Origin: Nocardioides sp. QY071
GTDB lineage: Bacteria > Actinomycetota > Actinomycetes > Propionibacteriales > Nocardioidaceae
Direction of reading: 5' to 3'
DNA length: 64,000 bases
Assembly (NCBI RefSeq): GCF_029961765.1
Contig: NZ_CP124681.1
Location: 248,001-312,000, forward strand
In this document: in pieces, positions 52,703 through 61,339 of the stretch
How the letters are laid out: each line of letters begins with the position of its first letter
How positions within the stretch are numbered: the first letter of the stretch is position 1
Made by a program: the position numbers and the translations under genes
Notes under the pieces: generated by a model
What the model was told of the DNA's origin: nothing
Databases searched by the model: none
What the model saw: only the letters and a program-made list of their open reading frames with translations

Positions 52703-54349
52703 GTGACCCTGGAAGCAATGTCGCCGCCGGTCGTGTCCGCCGAGCCCTACCTGCGCAGGCTGCTGGCCGCCAAGGACGTCACCCAGGCACTGCAGATCGC
52801 GACGGACCATGTGGCGCGGTCGATCGCGTGCCCCGTCTCTTGGGCGGGGCTCGTCGAGGGCGACTACCTCGTCATGGGTGCCCACCACGGGGTGGAGTCC
52901 ACCGAGATGGCGGCGGCCTGGCGGCTCAAGGTCGGGGAGGGCATCGGCGGCCGGGTCGCGCTCGATCGCCGGCCGCAGATGAGTCGCGACTACCGCCACG
53001 ACTCGCGGCGAGTGCCGTTGATGAAGCGGCTGATCGACAACGAGGGGATCCAGGCGACCCTCATCGTGCCGATCCTGCTCGCGGAGAACACGCTCGGCGT
53101 CCTGTACGCCGCGCACCGGAATCCGTATCCGTGGACGGAGGCCGAGCAGGAGATGCTCGAGCAGATCGCCCACGACCTCGGCGTCCGGCTGCGACAGCTG
53201 GACGTGGACGGTCGCCGGCAGCGGCTGGCCGACCGCGCGGAACACCGTTCGGAGCTCGCCCGGGACAACATGGAGACGGCTGCGCGCCTCGCCGGCAGTC
53301 TCACCCACCAGGCGGACCCGGGCCCCGCGCTGGACCTGCTGGCCCGGGAGGTGGGGGGACGGGTCGAGCTGCGGCAGGCCGACGGGACGCTGGTGCGTGC
53401 CTCGGGAGAGCTCGGCGACGGCAATGCGCGCGTCGTCGGCCGCACCGTGCTGCCCGACTGCGACGACCTCACGGTCGTGGTCGTCCACACCAGGGAGCCC
53501 GACGAGCACGCGCGGGCGTTCATCGACCTGTGCCTCGGGCTGTTCCGGCTCCAGTTCCTGCGCGTGAGCGAGCGTGAGCGGACCACGCAGCGGCTGCAGG
53601 GCGGCCTGTTCGACGACCTGCTCGGTGGACGGGTGAGCGACCCGGACGCCTTCCGCGAACGGATGGCCCTGATGGGGGTCGGTGCGCATCCCGGTGCGCA
53701 GGTCGTCGTGGCCGGCCTGCGCGACCACCCCGACGACCTGGTCCGTCCCGAGCGCCTCGAGCGGCACCTGCGCAGCGCCTTCCCCGCCGTCGTGACCGTG
53801 CGCCGGGCGAACCGGCTGGTCGCGATCATCGGTCCGTCCGGTCGGACGAGTCGTGAGGTGCGCGAGCAGCTGCGATCCGTCGTGGCCCGCGCCGAGGGCT
53901 CCTGGATCGCCGGCCTCGGGCGCGGGTGCGCCGAGCTGATCGACTACTCGACGTCGTACGACGAGGGCCGGGCCGCCTGCGAGCTGATGATCCGCGGCGA
54001 CGTCGAGGGCCCCGTCGTCACCGCCCACGAGCTCGGGATCCTCGGGATGGCGAGCCTGCCGCCGGCGCACCTGCGGACCACCGTGCGCGACGTCCTCGGC
54101 CCGCTGCTCGACCTGGACGCGCAGCGCGGCACCGACTTCCTGCCCACCCTGCGCGCCTACCTCTCCTACGACCGGCACCTGCCCGACACGGCGGCGGCGC
54201 TGCACATCCACTACAACACCGTGCGGAACCGGATCGCCCGGATCGAGGCGACCCTCGGCGTCGACATGCGCGACGTCGACGACCGCTTCCGGCTGGAGAC
54301 CGCGCTGCGGATGCACGCGCTCAGCGAGGCGCTGGGCCACACCGGTTGA
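52703..54349 (+). CDS. PucR-family regulator with GAF domain
   Basis: A 548-aa protein with a GTG start. The N-terminal GAF domain (about 20-170) includes GEGIGGRVALDRRPQMSRDY and IVPILLAENTLGVLYAAHR. A central GGDEF-like/CdaR fold region (about 280-450) follows. The C-terminal PucR HTH reads LSYDRHLPDTAAALHIHYNT plus VRNRIARIEATLG. PucR/CdaR-type proteins activate catabolic genes. The operon starting at 54529 on the same strand follows after 179 nt containing symmetric sites, so activation of that operon is likely. Confidence 0.9.
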   Translation: MTLEAMSPPVVSAEPYLRRLLAAKDVTQALQIATDHVARSIACPVSWAGLVEGDYLVMGAHHGVESTEMAAAWRLKVGEGIGGRVALDRRPQMSRDYRHDSRRVPLMKRLIDNEGIQATLIVPILLAENTLGVLYAAHRNPYPWTEAEQEMLEQIAHDLGVRLRQLDVDGRRQRLADRAEHRSELARDNMETAARLAGSLTHQADPGPALDLLAREVGGRVELRQADGTLVRASGELGDGNARVVGRTVLPDCDDLTVVVVHTREPDEHARAFIDLCLGLFRLQFLRVSERERTTQRLQGGLFDDLLGGRVSDPDAFRERMALMGVGAHPGAQVVVAGLRDHPDDLVRPERLERHLRSAFPAVVTVRRANRLVAIIGPSGRTSREVREQLRSVVARAEGSWIAGLGRGCAELIDYSTSYDEGRAACELMIRGDVEGPVVTAHELGILGMASLPPAHLRTTVRDVLGPLLDLDAQRGTDFLPTLRAYLSYDRHLPDTAAALHIHYNTVRNRIARIEATLGVDMRDVDDRFRLETALRMHALSEALGHTG

Positions 54350-54407
54350 CGGCGCCGGGGCGGCCGCAACCGGCTCCACGGGGAGCTCAGCGAGCCTCGC
54401 TCGGCGC

Positions 54408-54422
54408 TGTCACGCCGTGACA
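54408..54422. promoter_or_regulatory. dyad TGTCAC-N3-GTGACA before the catabolic operon
   Basis: Symmetric hexamers TGTCAC and GTGACA with 3-nt spacing, 107 nt before the 54529 start codon. It is a candidate activator (PucR) site. Confidence 0.5.
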
Positions 54423-54456
54423 TCCGGCGGTCCGGTTTCTGTCGGGCGGCGCTCTA

Positions 54457-54491
54457 GGTGACGGCCGTCACGCGCCGTGAAGGTGGTCACA
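54457..54491. promoter_or_regulatory. tandem Crp-type dyads before the catabolic operon
   Basis: GGTGACGGCCGTCACG (54457-54472, inner 14 bp perfectly palindromic) and CGTGAAGGTGGTCACA (54476-54491) match TGTGA-N6-TCACA at 8 and 9 of 10 bases. Their centres are 19 nt apart. They lie 38-72 nt before the start codon, where a repressor or promoter-proximal activator would bind. Confidence 0.55.
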
Positions 54492-54528
54492 CCGCGCCGG
54501 GAGCGACCAGGAAGGAGGCCGGATCACC

Positions 54529-55209
54529 ATGAGGCTCGCCAGCTTCTCCGTGAAGGGCACGACGCACGTGGGCGTCGTCGACGGGACCGTCGTCGTGAGC
54601 CTCGGCCGGGCCTCCGCCGGTGATCCGCGGTTCCGCACCATGCTGGACCTGGTGCTCGCCGGGCCGGCCGCACTGGCCGACGTCCGCGACCTCGCCGAGT
54701 CGCACCCGACCGATGCGGCCCACGACGTCGAGGACGTCACGCTCCTCGCGCCGCTGGCCGTCCCGCCGCGGGTCCACGGCCGCCCCGCGACCGTCGTCGC
54801 CGCCGGCCCCGGTGCACCCGTCGCTCCGGCGGCCGACGGTGACCTCAGGGTCGGCATCGGCGGCGTCGTGGGCGTCGGCCCCGGCGCGCGCCTCTTCGGC
54901 GCCACCATCGTCGGAGGGGCGCAGGGCCCGGTGCTCGTGACCGCCGACGAGCTCGGCCCGGCGCTCGAGCCCGCGGTCCGGCTCGCGGTCCGGGTCAACG
55001 GCGTCACCCGCTGCCGGACCGCCGTCCCCGGCGTCCTCGACGAGCTCGAACGCCGTCTCGACGTCACGCGTCCCCACCAGCCCGGCGCTCTCGTCGTACT
55101 CGACCTGCCGACCCCCGCGGAGCCCGACGCCCGGCCGCTCCGCGACGGCGACGAGGTCGAGATCGAGGTGGCCGGCCTCGGCCTCCTCCGCAACCGCATC
55201 CGGCTGTAG
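54529..55209 (+). CDS. compact FAH-fold protein lacking the usual metal site
   Basis: A 226-aa protein preceded by AAGGAGG. The N-terminal MRLASFSVKGTTHVGVVDG and the C-terminal half (GPVLVTADELGPALE, VRVNGVTR, RPLRDGDEVEIEVAGLG) match fumarylacetoacetate hydrolase-family proteins. The middle is short (GDLRVGIGGVVGVGPGAR) and lacks the acidic DYExEL segment and the following catalytic Glu-Asp ligands present in the full-length relative at 62872-63792. At 226 aa it is shorter than the usual 280-300. Loss of hydrolase activity, or a regulatory or subunit role, is inferred. It is the first gene of the operon. Confidence 0.7.
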   Translation: MRLASFSVKGTTHVGVVDGTVVVSLGRASAGDPRFRTMLDLVLAGPAALADVRDLAESHPTDAAHDVEDVTLLAPLAVPPRVHGRPATVVAAGPGAPVAPAADGDLRVGIGGVVGVGPGARLFGATIVGGAQGPVLVTADELGPALEPAVRLAVRVNGVTRCRTAVPGVLDELERRLDVTRPHQPGALVVLDLPTPAEPDARPLRDGDEVEIEVAGLGLLRNRIRL

Positions 55210-55239
55210 TCCGTCCGCCCACCACCGAAAGGCAGCACC

Positions 55240-56040
55240 ATGACCAGGCTCATCGACCTCTCCCGCACGCTCGACCCGGCCAACCGCGAGCTGGTGCCCG
55301 AGGCCTACAAGGCGCTCGAGACCGTCCTCGCGCCGAAGATCGAGTACCTCCACCCCAGCGACCGCGGCCGGGACCGGATGACCGACATCTTCGGCTGCGA
55401 GGGCCACGAGCTCCCCAACGGCGAGGGCTGGGGGGAGGACTGGCTCACCGAGATGAACACCCACTGCGGGACCCACGTCGACGCGCCGCTGCACAGCGGC
55501 AGCCTGATCGAGGGCAAGAAGGCCCGCACCATCAGCGACATCGACCTGTCCGAGCTCTACCGCCCCGGCATGGTCCTCGACGTGCGCGAGTGGGCACGGC
55601 CGGGCGAGGCGCTCCCGGTCGAGGCGCTGGAGAAGGCGATCGCCGCGACCGGCCGCGAGGTGCAGCAGGGCGACGCGCTGCTGCTGCGCACCGGTCAGGA
55701 GCGCTACACGCCCGCAGACCCGGAGTTCTTCAACTACCCGGGCATGAGCGGTGACGGCACCCGGTACCTGACGGGCCTCGGCGCCACGATCCTCGGCACC
55801 GACGCGATGGCCTGGGACCGGCCGTTCCCGGTGATGAAGGCGGCCTACGAGGCGAGCGGCGACCCCAAGGAGCTGTGGGACGGCCACTTCGCCATCGCCG
55901 ACAAGGAGGCCTTCATCATCCAGCAGCTCGACAACCTCACGGCGCTGCCTGCGACCGGGTTCACCGTCGGGTTCTTCCCCATCAAGCTCCCCAAGACCAG
56001 CGCGTCGCCCTGCCGGGTCGTCGCCTTCCTCGACAGCTGA
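55240..56040 (+). CDS. cyclase-family metal-dependent hydrolase (kynurenine formamidase-like)
   Basis: A 266-aa protein with the family signature HCGTHVDAPLH (HxGTHxDxPxH) at about residues 73-83, which binds the metal. The N-terminal IDLSRTLDPANRELVPEAY is typical of the cyclase (PF04199) family. Known members hydrolyse cyclic amides, formamides, isatin or similar. ATG follows AAAGGCAG. Next to FAH-type and CoA-ligase genes it probably opens or hydrolyses a ring-derived intermediate. Confidence 0.87.
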   Translation: MTRLIDLSRTLDPANRELVPEAYKALETVLAPKIEYLHPSDRGRDRMTDIFGCEGHELPNGEGWGEDWLTEMNTHCGTHVDAPLHSGSLIEGKKARTISDIDLSELYRPGMVLDVREWARPGEALPVEALEKAIAATGREVQQGDALLLRTGQERYTPADPEFFNYPGMSGDGTRYLTGLGATILGTDAMAWDRPFPVMKAAYEASGDPKELWDGHFAIADKEAFIIQQLDNLTALPATGFTVGFFPIKLPKTSASPCRVVAFLDS

Positions 56041-56065
56041 GCACCAGCGGAACCAGGAGACATCG

Positions 56066-57379
56066 ATGTTCACCCTCTCGAAGAAGCCCGCGATGCGGGG
56101 CGTTGCGGTCGGCGCCTGCGCCGCTCTGCTGCTCTCCGCCTGCGGCGGCGTGGTCAAGGACGAGGACAAGAAGAGCGACCCGGTCGCCGACCTCCCCGAC
56201 GCCGAGATCGTCTCGCCGATCGCCGGCATGGAGTGCACGCCCGACACCGAGCCGAGTGGCGACCCGATCGTCGTGGGTGGCTCGCTGAGCCTCACCGGTC
56301 CGCTCGCGCCGACCGCGACCCTGCACAACGCCGTCGCCGACCTCGTCGTCGACTGGGTCAACGAGTGCGGCGGCATCGACGGGCGGCCGCTGGAGTGGAA
56401 GGTCCTCGACGACCAGTCGACGCCCGGCACCGTCACCTCCAACTACGAGCGGCTGATCGGCGACAAGGTCGACTTCGTGATGGGTCCGTACGGCGGCGCC
56501 GCGGCGCTCGCCGGCGCAGGACCGGTCACCCGGGCCGGATACGCGTACCCCACCGCCACCAACGGCGCCCCGGACAAGCTCATCGGCGAGAACCACTTCC
56601 CGTCGTGGCAGATCGGTGGCGGTGTCGACGACCCGACGAAGATGTTCGACGCCGGTGCCGAGACCTTCGTCGACGCCCTGAAGTCCAGCGGGAACCCGCC
56701 GAAGTCCGTCTTCTACGCCACGGCGAAGTTCCCCACGACGCTCAGCTACACCGCTGCCGCCGAGCCCGCCCTCGAGGCGGCGGGCGCGAAGACGTCGGGC
56801 GACGTCGAGTACGACCTGGGCACGACCGACTTCAGCTCGATCGCGATCCGCATCCAGAACGCCGATCCCGACCTCGTGTACGTCGGCGGCCTCGGTGCCG
56901 ACATCACCAACCTGTACCAGGCGTTCGACGCCATCGGGTACACCCCGAAGGGCATCTACGTCGCCCTGCCGGCGCCGGCAGCGGTGCAGGGCCTGGGGGA
57001 CAAGGCGGACGGGCTCATGCTCTCGTCGATCTACGAGAACCACCCGCCGCTGGGCGACACCGACGTGGCGAGGTACTTCGCCAAGGAGTTCAGCAAGATC
57101 GCCGACGAGGAGAAGGTCTTCCCGCTCGTGGAGACGCAGGCCGCGGCCGGCTTCGCGGCCTGGCAGATCCTGCTCACCGGTATCAACGAGGCCGGCGTCG
57201 ACAACAAGGCCGTGATCGAGTGGCTGAACGCGCACGACGTCGACACGATCGTCGGCACGGTGAACTTCGACGGCTTCAACAACTACGGCACCGACTTCAC
57301 CCGGGTCGCGCAGATCCAGGACGGCAAGCGGGTGCTCGTGTGGCCCAAGGACGTCGCCGGCGCCGAGATCGCCTACTAG
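56066..57379 (+). CDS. ABC transporter substrate-binding lipoprotein, LIV-type
   Basis: A 437-aa protein. The lipobox LLLSACGG (Cys near residue 26) follows a basic N-terminus (FTLSKKPAMRG), giving a lipid-anchored external binding protein. The mature part has the Peripla_BP_6 layout (IVVGGSLSLTGPLAPTATLH at the N-lobe; VIGDKVDFVMGPYGG-like hinge segment). It binds the solute carried by the LIV-type permeases encoded downstream. AGGAG precedes ATG at 56066. A stem-loop follows in the gap before the permease gene. Confidence 0.9.
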   Translation: MFTLSKKPAMRGVAVGACAALLLSACGGVVKDEDKKSDPVADLPDAEIVSPIAGMECTPDTEPSGDPIVVGGSLSLTGPLAPTATLHNAVADLVVDWVNECGGIDGRPLEWKVLDDQSTPGTVTSNYERLIGDKVDFVMGPYGGAAALAGAGPVTRAGYAYPTATNGAPDKLIGENHFPSWQIGGGVDDPTKMFDAGAETFVDALKSSGNPPKSVFYATAKFPTTLSYTAAAEPALEAAGAKTSGDVEYDLGTTDFSSIAIRIQNADPDLVYVGGLGADITNLYQAFDAIGYTPKGIYVALPAPAAVQGLGDKADGLMLSSIYENHPPLGDTDVARYFAKEFSKIADEEKVFPLVETQAAAGFAAWQILLTGINEAGVDNKAVIEWLNAHDVDTIVGTVNFDGFNNYGTDFTRVAQIQDGKRVLVWPKDVAGAEIAY

Positions 57380-57402
57380 CCCTGACCATCGGCGCCGCGG
57401 TG

Positions 57403-57430
57403 GTGGTCCCGAGCCCCGGCTCGGGGCCAC
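57403..57430 (+). terminator. intercistronic stem-loop after the binding-protein gene
   Basis: gtggtcccgagcc pairs with ggctcggggccac (one G-U type position) around a tight loop, 23 nt after the stop. Such hairpins commonly attenuate read-through so that binding protein exceeds permease. Confidence 0.6.
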
Positions 57431-57454
57431 CCCTGGCCTGACCTGGAGACCGTC

Positions 57455-58366
57455 ATGTCCGTTTCGTCGCTCGCGTTGGCCCAGACGCTGCTGAACGGCG
57501 CCCTGCTGGGGTGCCTGTTCGGGAGCATCGCCCTGGGCCTCAGCGTGAAGTGGGGCCACCTGGGGGTGGCCGACTTCTTCCACCTCTCCCTCACCCTGCT
57601 GGGTGCCTATGTCACCTACAGCCTGGTCTCGGAGCAGCTCTGGGACCCGTTCCTCACCCTCGTCGTGACGGTCCCGGTCTTCTTCGTCATCGGCGTCGTC
57701 CTCCAGTGGATCTTCCTGGTCCTCAGGGCCGAGGCGTTCACGTCACTGCTCATCACCTTCGCGCTGTTCATCGTGACGGAGAGCGCGGTCTCGATGATCT
57801 GGAGTCCGGACCTGCTCAACCTGCGCCCGATGCTCGCCGACAGCTTCACCACCAGCATCCGGCTGCCCGAGCCGCTTCCCCAGCTGGCGATCCAGCCGGT
57901 CGACCTGCTCGCCCTTGTGTGTGCCGTACTGATGGTCGGCGTCTCCGCCTTCGCCCTGGGCCGCACCCGCTCGGGTCGCGCGGTCCAGGCCATGCGCCAG
58001 GACGGCGAGATCGCCCAGACCCTGGGTGTCCGGGTCGTGCCGCTGACGCTCGCGGTCTCGGGTCTGGCCGCCGCGACCGCCGCGGTGGCCGGGATGGTCG
58101 TCGCCCTGCGGATGCCGCTGAGTCCCTCGCTCCCGTTGCAGTGGATCGGCGTCGTCGTGGTCGCCACCATGCTCGGTGGCCTCGGACGCCCCGTCGGCGC
58201 GCTGCTCGCCGCCGTCGCGGTGATGATGATCCAGAACGCCTGGTCCCTGTGGTTCCCGCCGCAGTGGTCGCCGGCCGTCGCCTTCGGCGTCCTCTTCCTC
58301 TTCCTCGCCGCACAGCCGGCACTGCGCCTCGTTCGCGAGTCGATGACCGCCAGGAGGCTCGCATGA
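57455..58366 (+). CDS. LIV-type ABC transporter permease 1 (LivH-like)
   Basis: A 303-aa integral membrane protein with about 8 helices. The N-terminal TLLNGALLGCLFGSIALGLS and the cytoplasmic loop GRAVQAMRQDGEIAQTLGV (the EAA-like coupling segment) are typical of LivH/BPD_transp_2. It acts with the next permease. The start codon of the second permease overlaps its stop by 4 nt (ATGA). Confidence 0.9.
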   Translation: MSVSSLALAQTLLNGALLGCLFGSIALGLSVKWGHLGVADFFHLSLTLLGAYVTYSLVSEQLWDPFLTLVVTVPVFFVIGVVLQWIFLVLRAEAFTSLLITFALFIVTESAVSMIWSPDLLNLRPMLADSFTTSIRLPEPLPQLAIQPVDLLALVCAVLMVGVSAFALGRTRSGRAVQAMRQDGEIAQTLGVRVVPLTLAVSGLAAATAAVAGMVVALRMPLSPSLPLQWIGVVVVATMLGGLGRPVGALLAAVAVMMIQNAWSLWFPPQWSPAVAFGVLFLFLAAQPALRLVRESMTARRLA

Positions 58367-59355
58367 ACGCGCGTGTGGACCGCGCCCTCGCCGGCAACGT
58401 CGGCGCGATCGTGGCATGCACCCTGCTCGCCGTCGCGCTGGTCCCGACCCTCGGGTCCGACTACGTGATCGCCTTCGGGTTCCAGTTCGTCACCTGGATC
58501 GCGCTCGCGCTGAGCTGGAGCCTGTTCTCCGGCAACTCCGGCTACGCCAGCTTCGGGCACGGCGTGTTCTTCGGCATCGGCACCTACGCGACGGCGGCCG
58601 TGCTCCGGCACAGCGACGCCCCGTTCGTGGTGGCGCTCGTGGCCGCCGGCCTGTCGGCCGCGGTGCTCGCCGTCGTGGTCGGCCTCGCGGTCTTCTCCTC
58701 ACCTCGGTTCGCCGGCGACCTGTTCGGCCTGATCACGCTGGCCATGGCGTTCATCGTGATCACCGTCGTGTCCAACCTCGCCTTCCTCGACGGCGGCACC
58801 GGCGTCTTCGTCCGGGAGCAGGCCGTCGGCTCCTGGATCGGGTCGTCGACCGGCCACCTGTTCATCGTCGGGACGCTCATCGCCGCGGGGACGGCGCTCG
58901 TCGGCCTCGTCGCCGCGAGCTCGCGATGGGGTGCCGCGCTCCGCTCGATCCGCGACGACGAGGCGGTGGCGGAGTCCCTCGGCGTACCGACCTACCGCTA
59001 CAAGGTCTGGACCTTCGCCGCCAGCGCCGGTCTCGCCGGTCTCGCCGGTGCTCCCCAGGCGATCTTCCTGGGGTACGTCGAGGTGGGCGCGGTGTTCACC
59101 CTGAACATCCCGCTGCTGGTCATCATGATGACGATCCTGGGCGGCATCACCCGCTGGTGGGGGCCGCTCGTCGGCGCCGCCTCGGTGGTCGTGGTCCGTG
59201 AGCTGCTCCTCGACATCGGCTCGCCCGAGCTGTCGCAGATCATCCTGGGCGCCGTCTTCGTCCTGGTGATCGCGCTGCTGCCCCACGGCATCTCCGGATC
59301 GATCCCCAACCTGCTGCGCCGCAAGGCGCCCGCCACTGGAGGTGTGCACCGATGA
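58363..59355 (+). CDS. LIV-type ABC transporter permease 2 (LivM-like)
   Basis: A 330-aa integral membrane protein. Helices include LLAVALVPTLG, GFQFVTWIALALSWSLFSG and the SGYASFGHGVFFGIGTYATA segment of LivM proteins; the coupling loop reads LRSIRDDEAVAESLGVPTY. The C-terminal tail is basic (LLRRKAPATGG). Start ATG 58363 follows GGAGG and overlaps LivH. The stop overlaps the first ATPase gene by 4 nt. Confidence 0.9.
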   Translation: MNARVDRALAGNVGAIVACTLLAVALVPTLGSDYVIAFGFQFVTWIALALSWSLFSGNSGYASFGHGVFFGIGTYATAAVLRHSDAPFVVALVAAGLSAAVLAVVVGLAVFSSPRFAGDLFGLITLAMAFIVITVVSNLAFLDGGTGVFVREQAVGSWIGSSTGHLFIVGTLIAAGTALVGLVAASSRWGAALRSIRDDEAVAESLGVPTYRYKVWTFAASAGLAGLAGAPQAIFLGYVEVGAVFTLNIPLLVIMMTILGGITRWWGPLVGAASVVVVRELLLDIGSPELSQIILGAVFVLVIALLPHGISGSIPNLLRRKAPATGGVHR

Positions 59356-60080
59356 GCCTGCTGCGCTGCACGGGCGTCACGAAGAGGTTCGGTGGCGTCA
59401 CCGCCCTCGCCGAGGTCGACCTCGAGGTCCGGCAGGGCGAGATCGTGGGACTGGTCGGCCCCAACGGGTCGGGCAAGACCACCCTGCTGAGCACGATCGC
59501 CGGCTCGCTGCCGGTCACCGCCGGCACGATCGAGTTCACCGGACGCGACATCACCCGGTCAACGCCGCACCGACGTGCCCACGCCGGGATCTCGCGCACC
59601 TTCCAGGTGCCCCGCCCCCTGGCCTCGTTCACCGTCGAGGAGAACGTCGCGACCGGCTGCATGTTCGGGCGTGACTCGATGGGCCGCACCGCGGCCCTGG
59701 CCCGGGCGCGCGAGGTGCTGAGCATGGTCGGCCTGGCGGACCACGCCGGCAGCCAGGTCGGGAAGCTGACCCTGCACGAGCGGAAGTTCCTCGAGATCGC
59801 CCGCGCGATCGCGCTGGACCCTCAGCTGATCCTGCTCGACGAGGTCCTCGGCGGGCTCAACCCGAGCGAGGCCGCCCTCGGCATGGACCTGATCGCGTCC
59901 CTGCGCGAGCGGGGGATGTCCGTGATCTACATCGAGCACAACGTGCGAGCCGTCTCGACCCTCGCCGACCGGATGTACGTCCTCAACCAGGGCCGGAACC
60001 TGGCCGACGGACTACCGGCCGACGTGCTCGACGACGCGCGCGTGGTCGAGGCCTACCTGGGAGGTCCGGTCGATGCTTGA
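59352..60080 (+). CDS. LIV-type ABC transporter ATPase 1 (LivG-like)
   Basis: A 242-aa ABC ATPase. Walker A GLVGPNGSGKTTLL; the Q-loop region ISRTFQVPRPLASFTVEENV; a variant signature KLTLHERKFLEIARA in place of LSGGQ; Walker B LILLDEVLGGL; His switch IYIEHNVRA. The LTLHE-type signature also occurs in other LivG subfamily members, to my recollection. It energises the importer with the LivF-like subunit. It overlaps both neighbours. Confidence 0.9.
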   Translation: MSLLRCTGVTKRFGGVTALAEVDLEVRQGEIVGLVGPNGSGKTTLLSTIAGSLPVTAGTIEFTGRDITRSTPHRRAHAGISRTFQVPRPLASFTVEENVATGCMFGRDSMGRTAALARAREVLSMVGLADHAGSQVGKLTLHERKFLEIARAIALDPQLILLDEVLGGLNPSEAALGMDLIASLRERGMSVIYIEHNVRAVSTLADRMYVLNQGRNLADGLPADVLDDARVVEAYLGGPVDA

Positions 60081-60780
60081 GGTCAAGGACCTGGTGGTCA
60101 ACTACGGCGAGGCGGCCGCGCTGCGGGGAGTCGACCTCTCCGTCAGCGCCGGCGCCACGGTCTCCCTGATCGGCGCCAACGGCGCCGGCAAGAGCACGCT
60201 CGTCAAGGCGCTCATGGGCATGCAGCCGGTGACGTCGGGGACGATCACGCTCGACGGCGAGGACATCACGCGCCGCTCGGCCGCGGACCGGCCCCGGCTC
60301 GGGATGGCGATCGTCCCCGAGGGGCGCCGGCTCTTCAAGGAGATGTCCGTCAAGGACAACCTCCGTCTCGGGCTGCACGACGCCGCCGCCCGCAAGCGCA
60401 GCGTCGGTGGGCTGGACCTCGCGTACGACCTGTTCCCCATCCTGCGCAAGCGTTCGCGGCAGCTGTGCGGCACCATGTCCGGCGGCGAGCAGCAGATGGT
60501 CGCCCTGGGCCGGGCACTGGTGTCGCGGCCGCGACTGCTCATCCTCGACGAGCCCTCGCTCGGGCTGGCACCGATCGTCGTCGCCCAGGTCTTCGAGGTG
60601 ATCGAGACCGTCGTCCAGCAGGACGTCACGGTGCTCCTGGCCGAGCAGAACATGCACCGTGCGCTCGGCCTCTCCGACCATGGCTACGTGCTGGCGGACG
60701 GATCGGTGGTCCTCGAGGGCGCGGGCAGCGAGCTGCTCCGGTCCGACCGCGTCCGTACGGCGTACCTGGGGGAGTCGTGA
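60073..60780 (+). CDS. LIV-type ABC transporter ATPase 2 (LivF-like)
   Basis: A 235-aa ABC ATPase. Walker A LIGANGAGKSTLVKAL; GMAIVPEGRRLFKEMSVKDN around the Q-loop; signature MSGGEQQMVALGRALVSRP; Walker B LLILDEPSLGL; H-loop LAEQNMHRALGLS. It is a complete and typical LivF. The ATG lies inside the preceding gene's 3' end and the stop overlaps the next start (GTGA), so the genes are coupled. Confidence 0.91.
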   Translation: MLEVKDLVVNYGEAAALRGVDLSVSAGATVSLIGANGAGKSTLVKALMGMQPVTSGTITLDGEDITRRSAADRPRLGMAIVPEGRRLFKEMSVKDNLRLGLHDAAARKRSVGGLDLAYDLFPILRKRSRQLCGTMSGGEQQMVALGRALVSRPRLLILDEPSLGLAPIVVAQVFEVIETVVQQDVTVLLAEQNMHRALGLSDHGYVLADGSVVLEGAGSELLRSDRVRTAYLGES

Positions 60781-61334
60781 GCGCCCCGCACGTGCTCCTC
60801 GGCAGGGTGCCGTGGACCAGCGCCGGCCCGGTCACCGACGAGCAGCGCGCCTTCGTCGACACCGTCGCCGAGCGGTGGGGGGACGCCGGGCTGGGCGTCT
60901 CTCCGGTCGACGCCCAGGGGCGGCTCTCCGGCCCCTTCGACCTGATGGCCGCGTCGCCGGTGGTGGGGGCCGCGGTGCTGGCCCTCGCGAGCAGCTTCCG
61001 CGACGGGCAGCTGAGCCCGGCCGAGCGCGAGGTGGCGATCCTCGCCGTCGCCGACCTCGACGACAGCCCCTACATGCGCGCCGGACACGAGCCACTCCTC
61101 CGCGCGGCCGGGGTGGAGCGCATCCCGGCGGAGGGACCGTGCGCCGTCGTCCACGACGTCGCGGTCGAGCTGTGTCGTACCGGCGACCTCTGCGACGCCA
61201 CCTTCGAGCGGGCCGTCGCCGAGCTCGGCTGGCCACGGCTGCAGGAGGTCGTCTGGCTGGTCGGTCATTACCGCTCGCTGGCCACCGCGCAGCGCGTCGC
61301 GAGGATCCCCGACCCGACGGCGCAGGGCGGGTGA
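60777..61334 (+). CDS. carboxymuconolactone decarboxylase/AhpD-like family protein
   Basis: A 185-aa helical protein with a GTG start overlapping the LivF-like stop. The central SPAEREVAILAVADLDDSPY and the following GHEPLLRAAG resemble the ExxxL..(C)..H core of the CMD fold, but the CxxC pair of AhpD is absent. An active role in ring-acid decarboxylation or as a binding partner is uncertain; the fold assignment rests on weak motifs. It is in the catabolic operon between the importer and the CoA ligase genes. Confidence 0.65.
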   Translation: MSAPHVLLGRVPWTSAGPVTDEQRAFVDTVAERWGDAGLGVSPVDAQGRLSGPFDLMAASPVVGAAVLALASSFRDGQLSPAEREVAILAVADLDDSPYMRAGHEPLLRAAGVERIPAEGPCAVVHDVAVELCRTGDLCDATFERAVAELGWPRLQEVVWLVGHYRSLATAQRVARIPDPTAQGG

Positions 61335-61339
61335 TCGCG

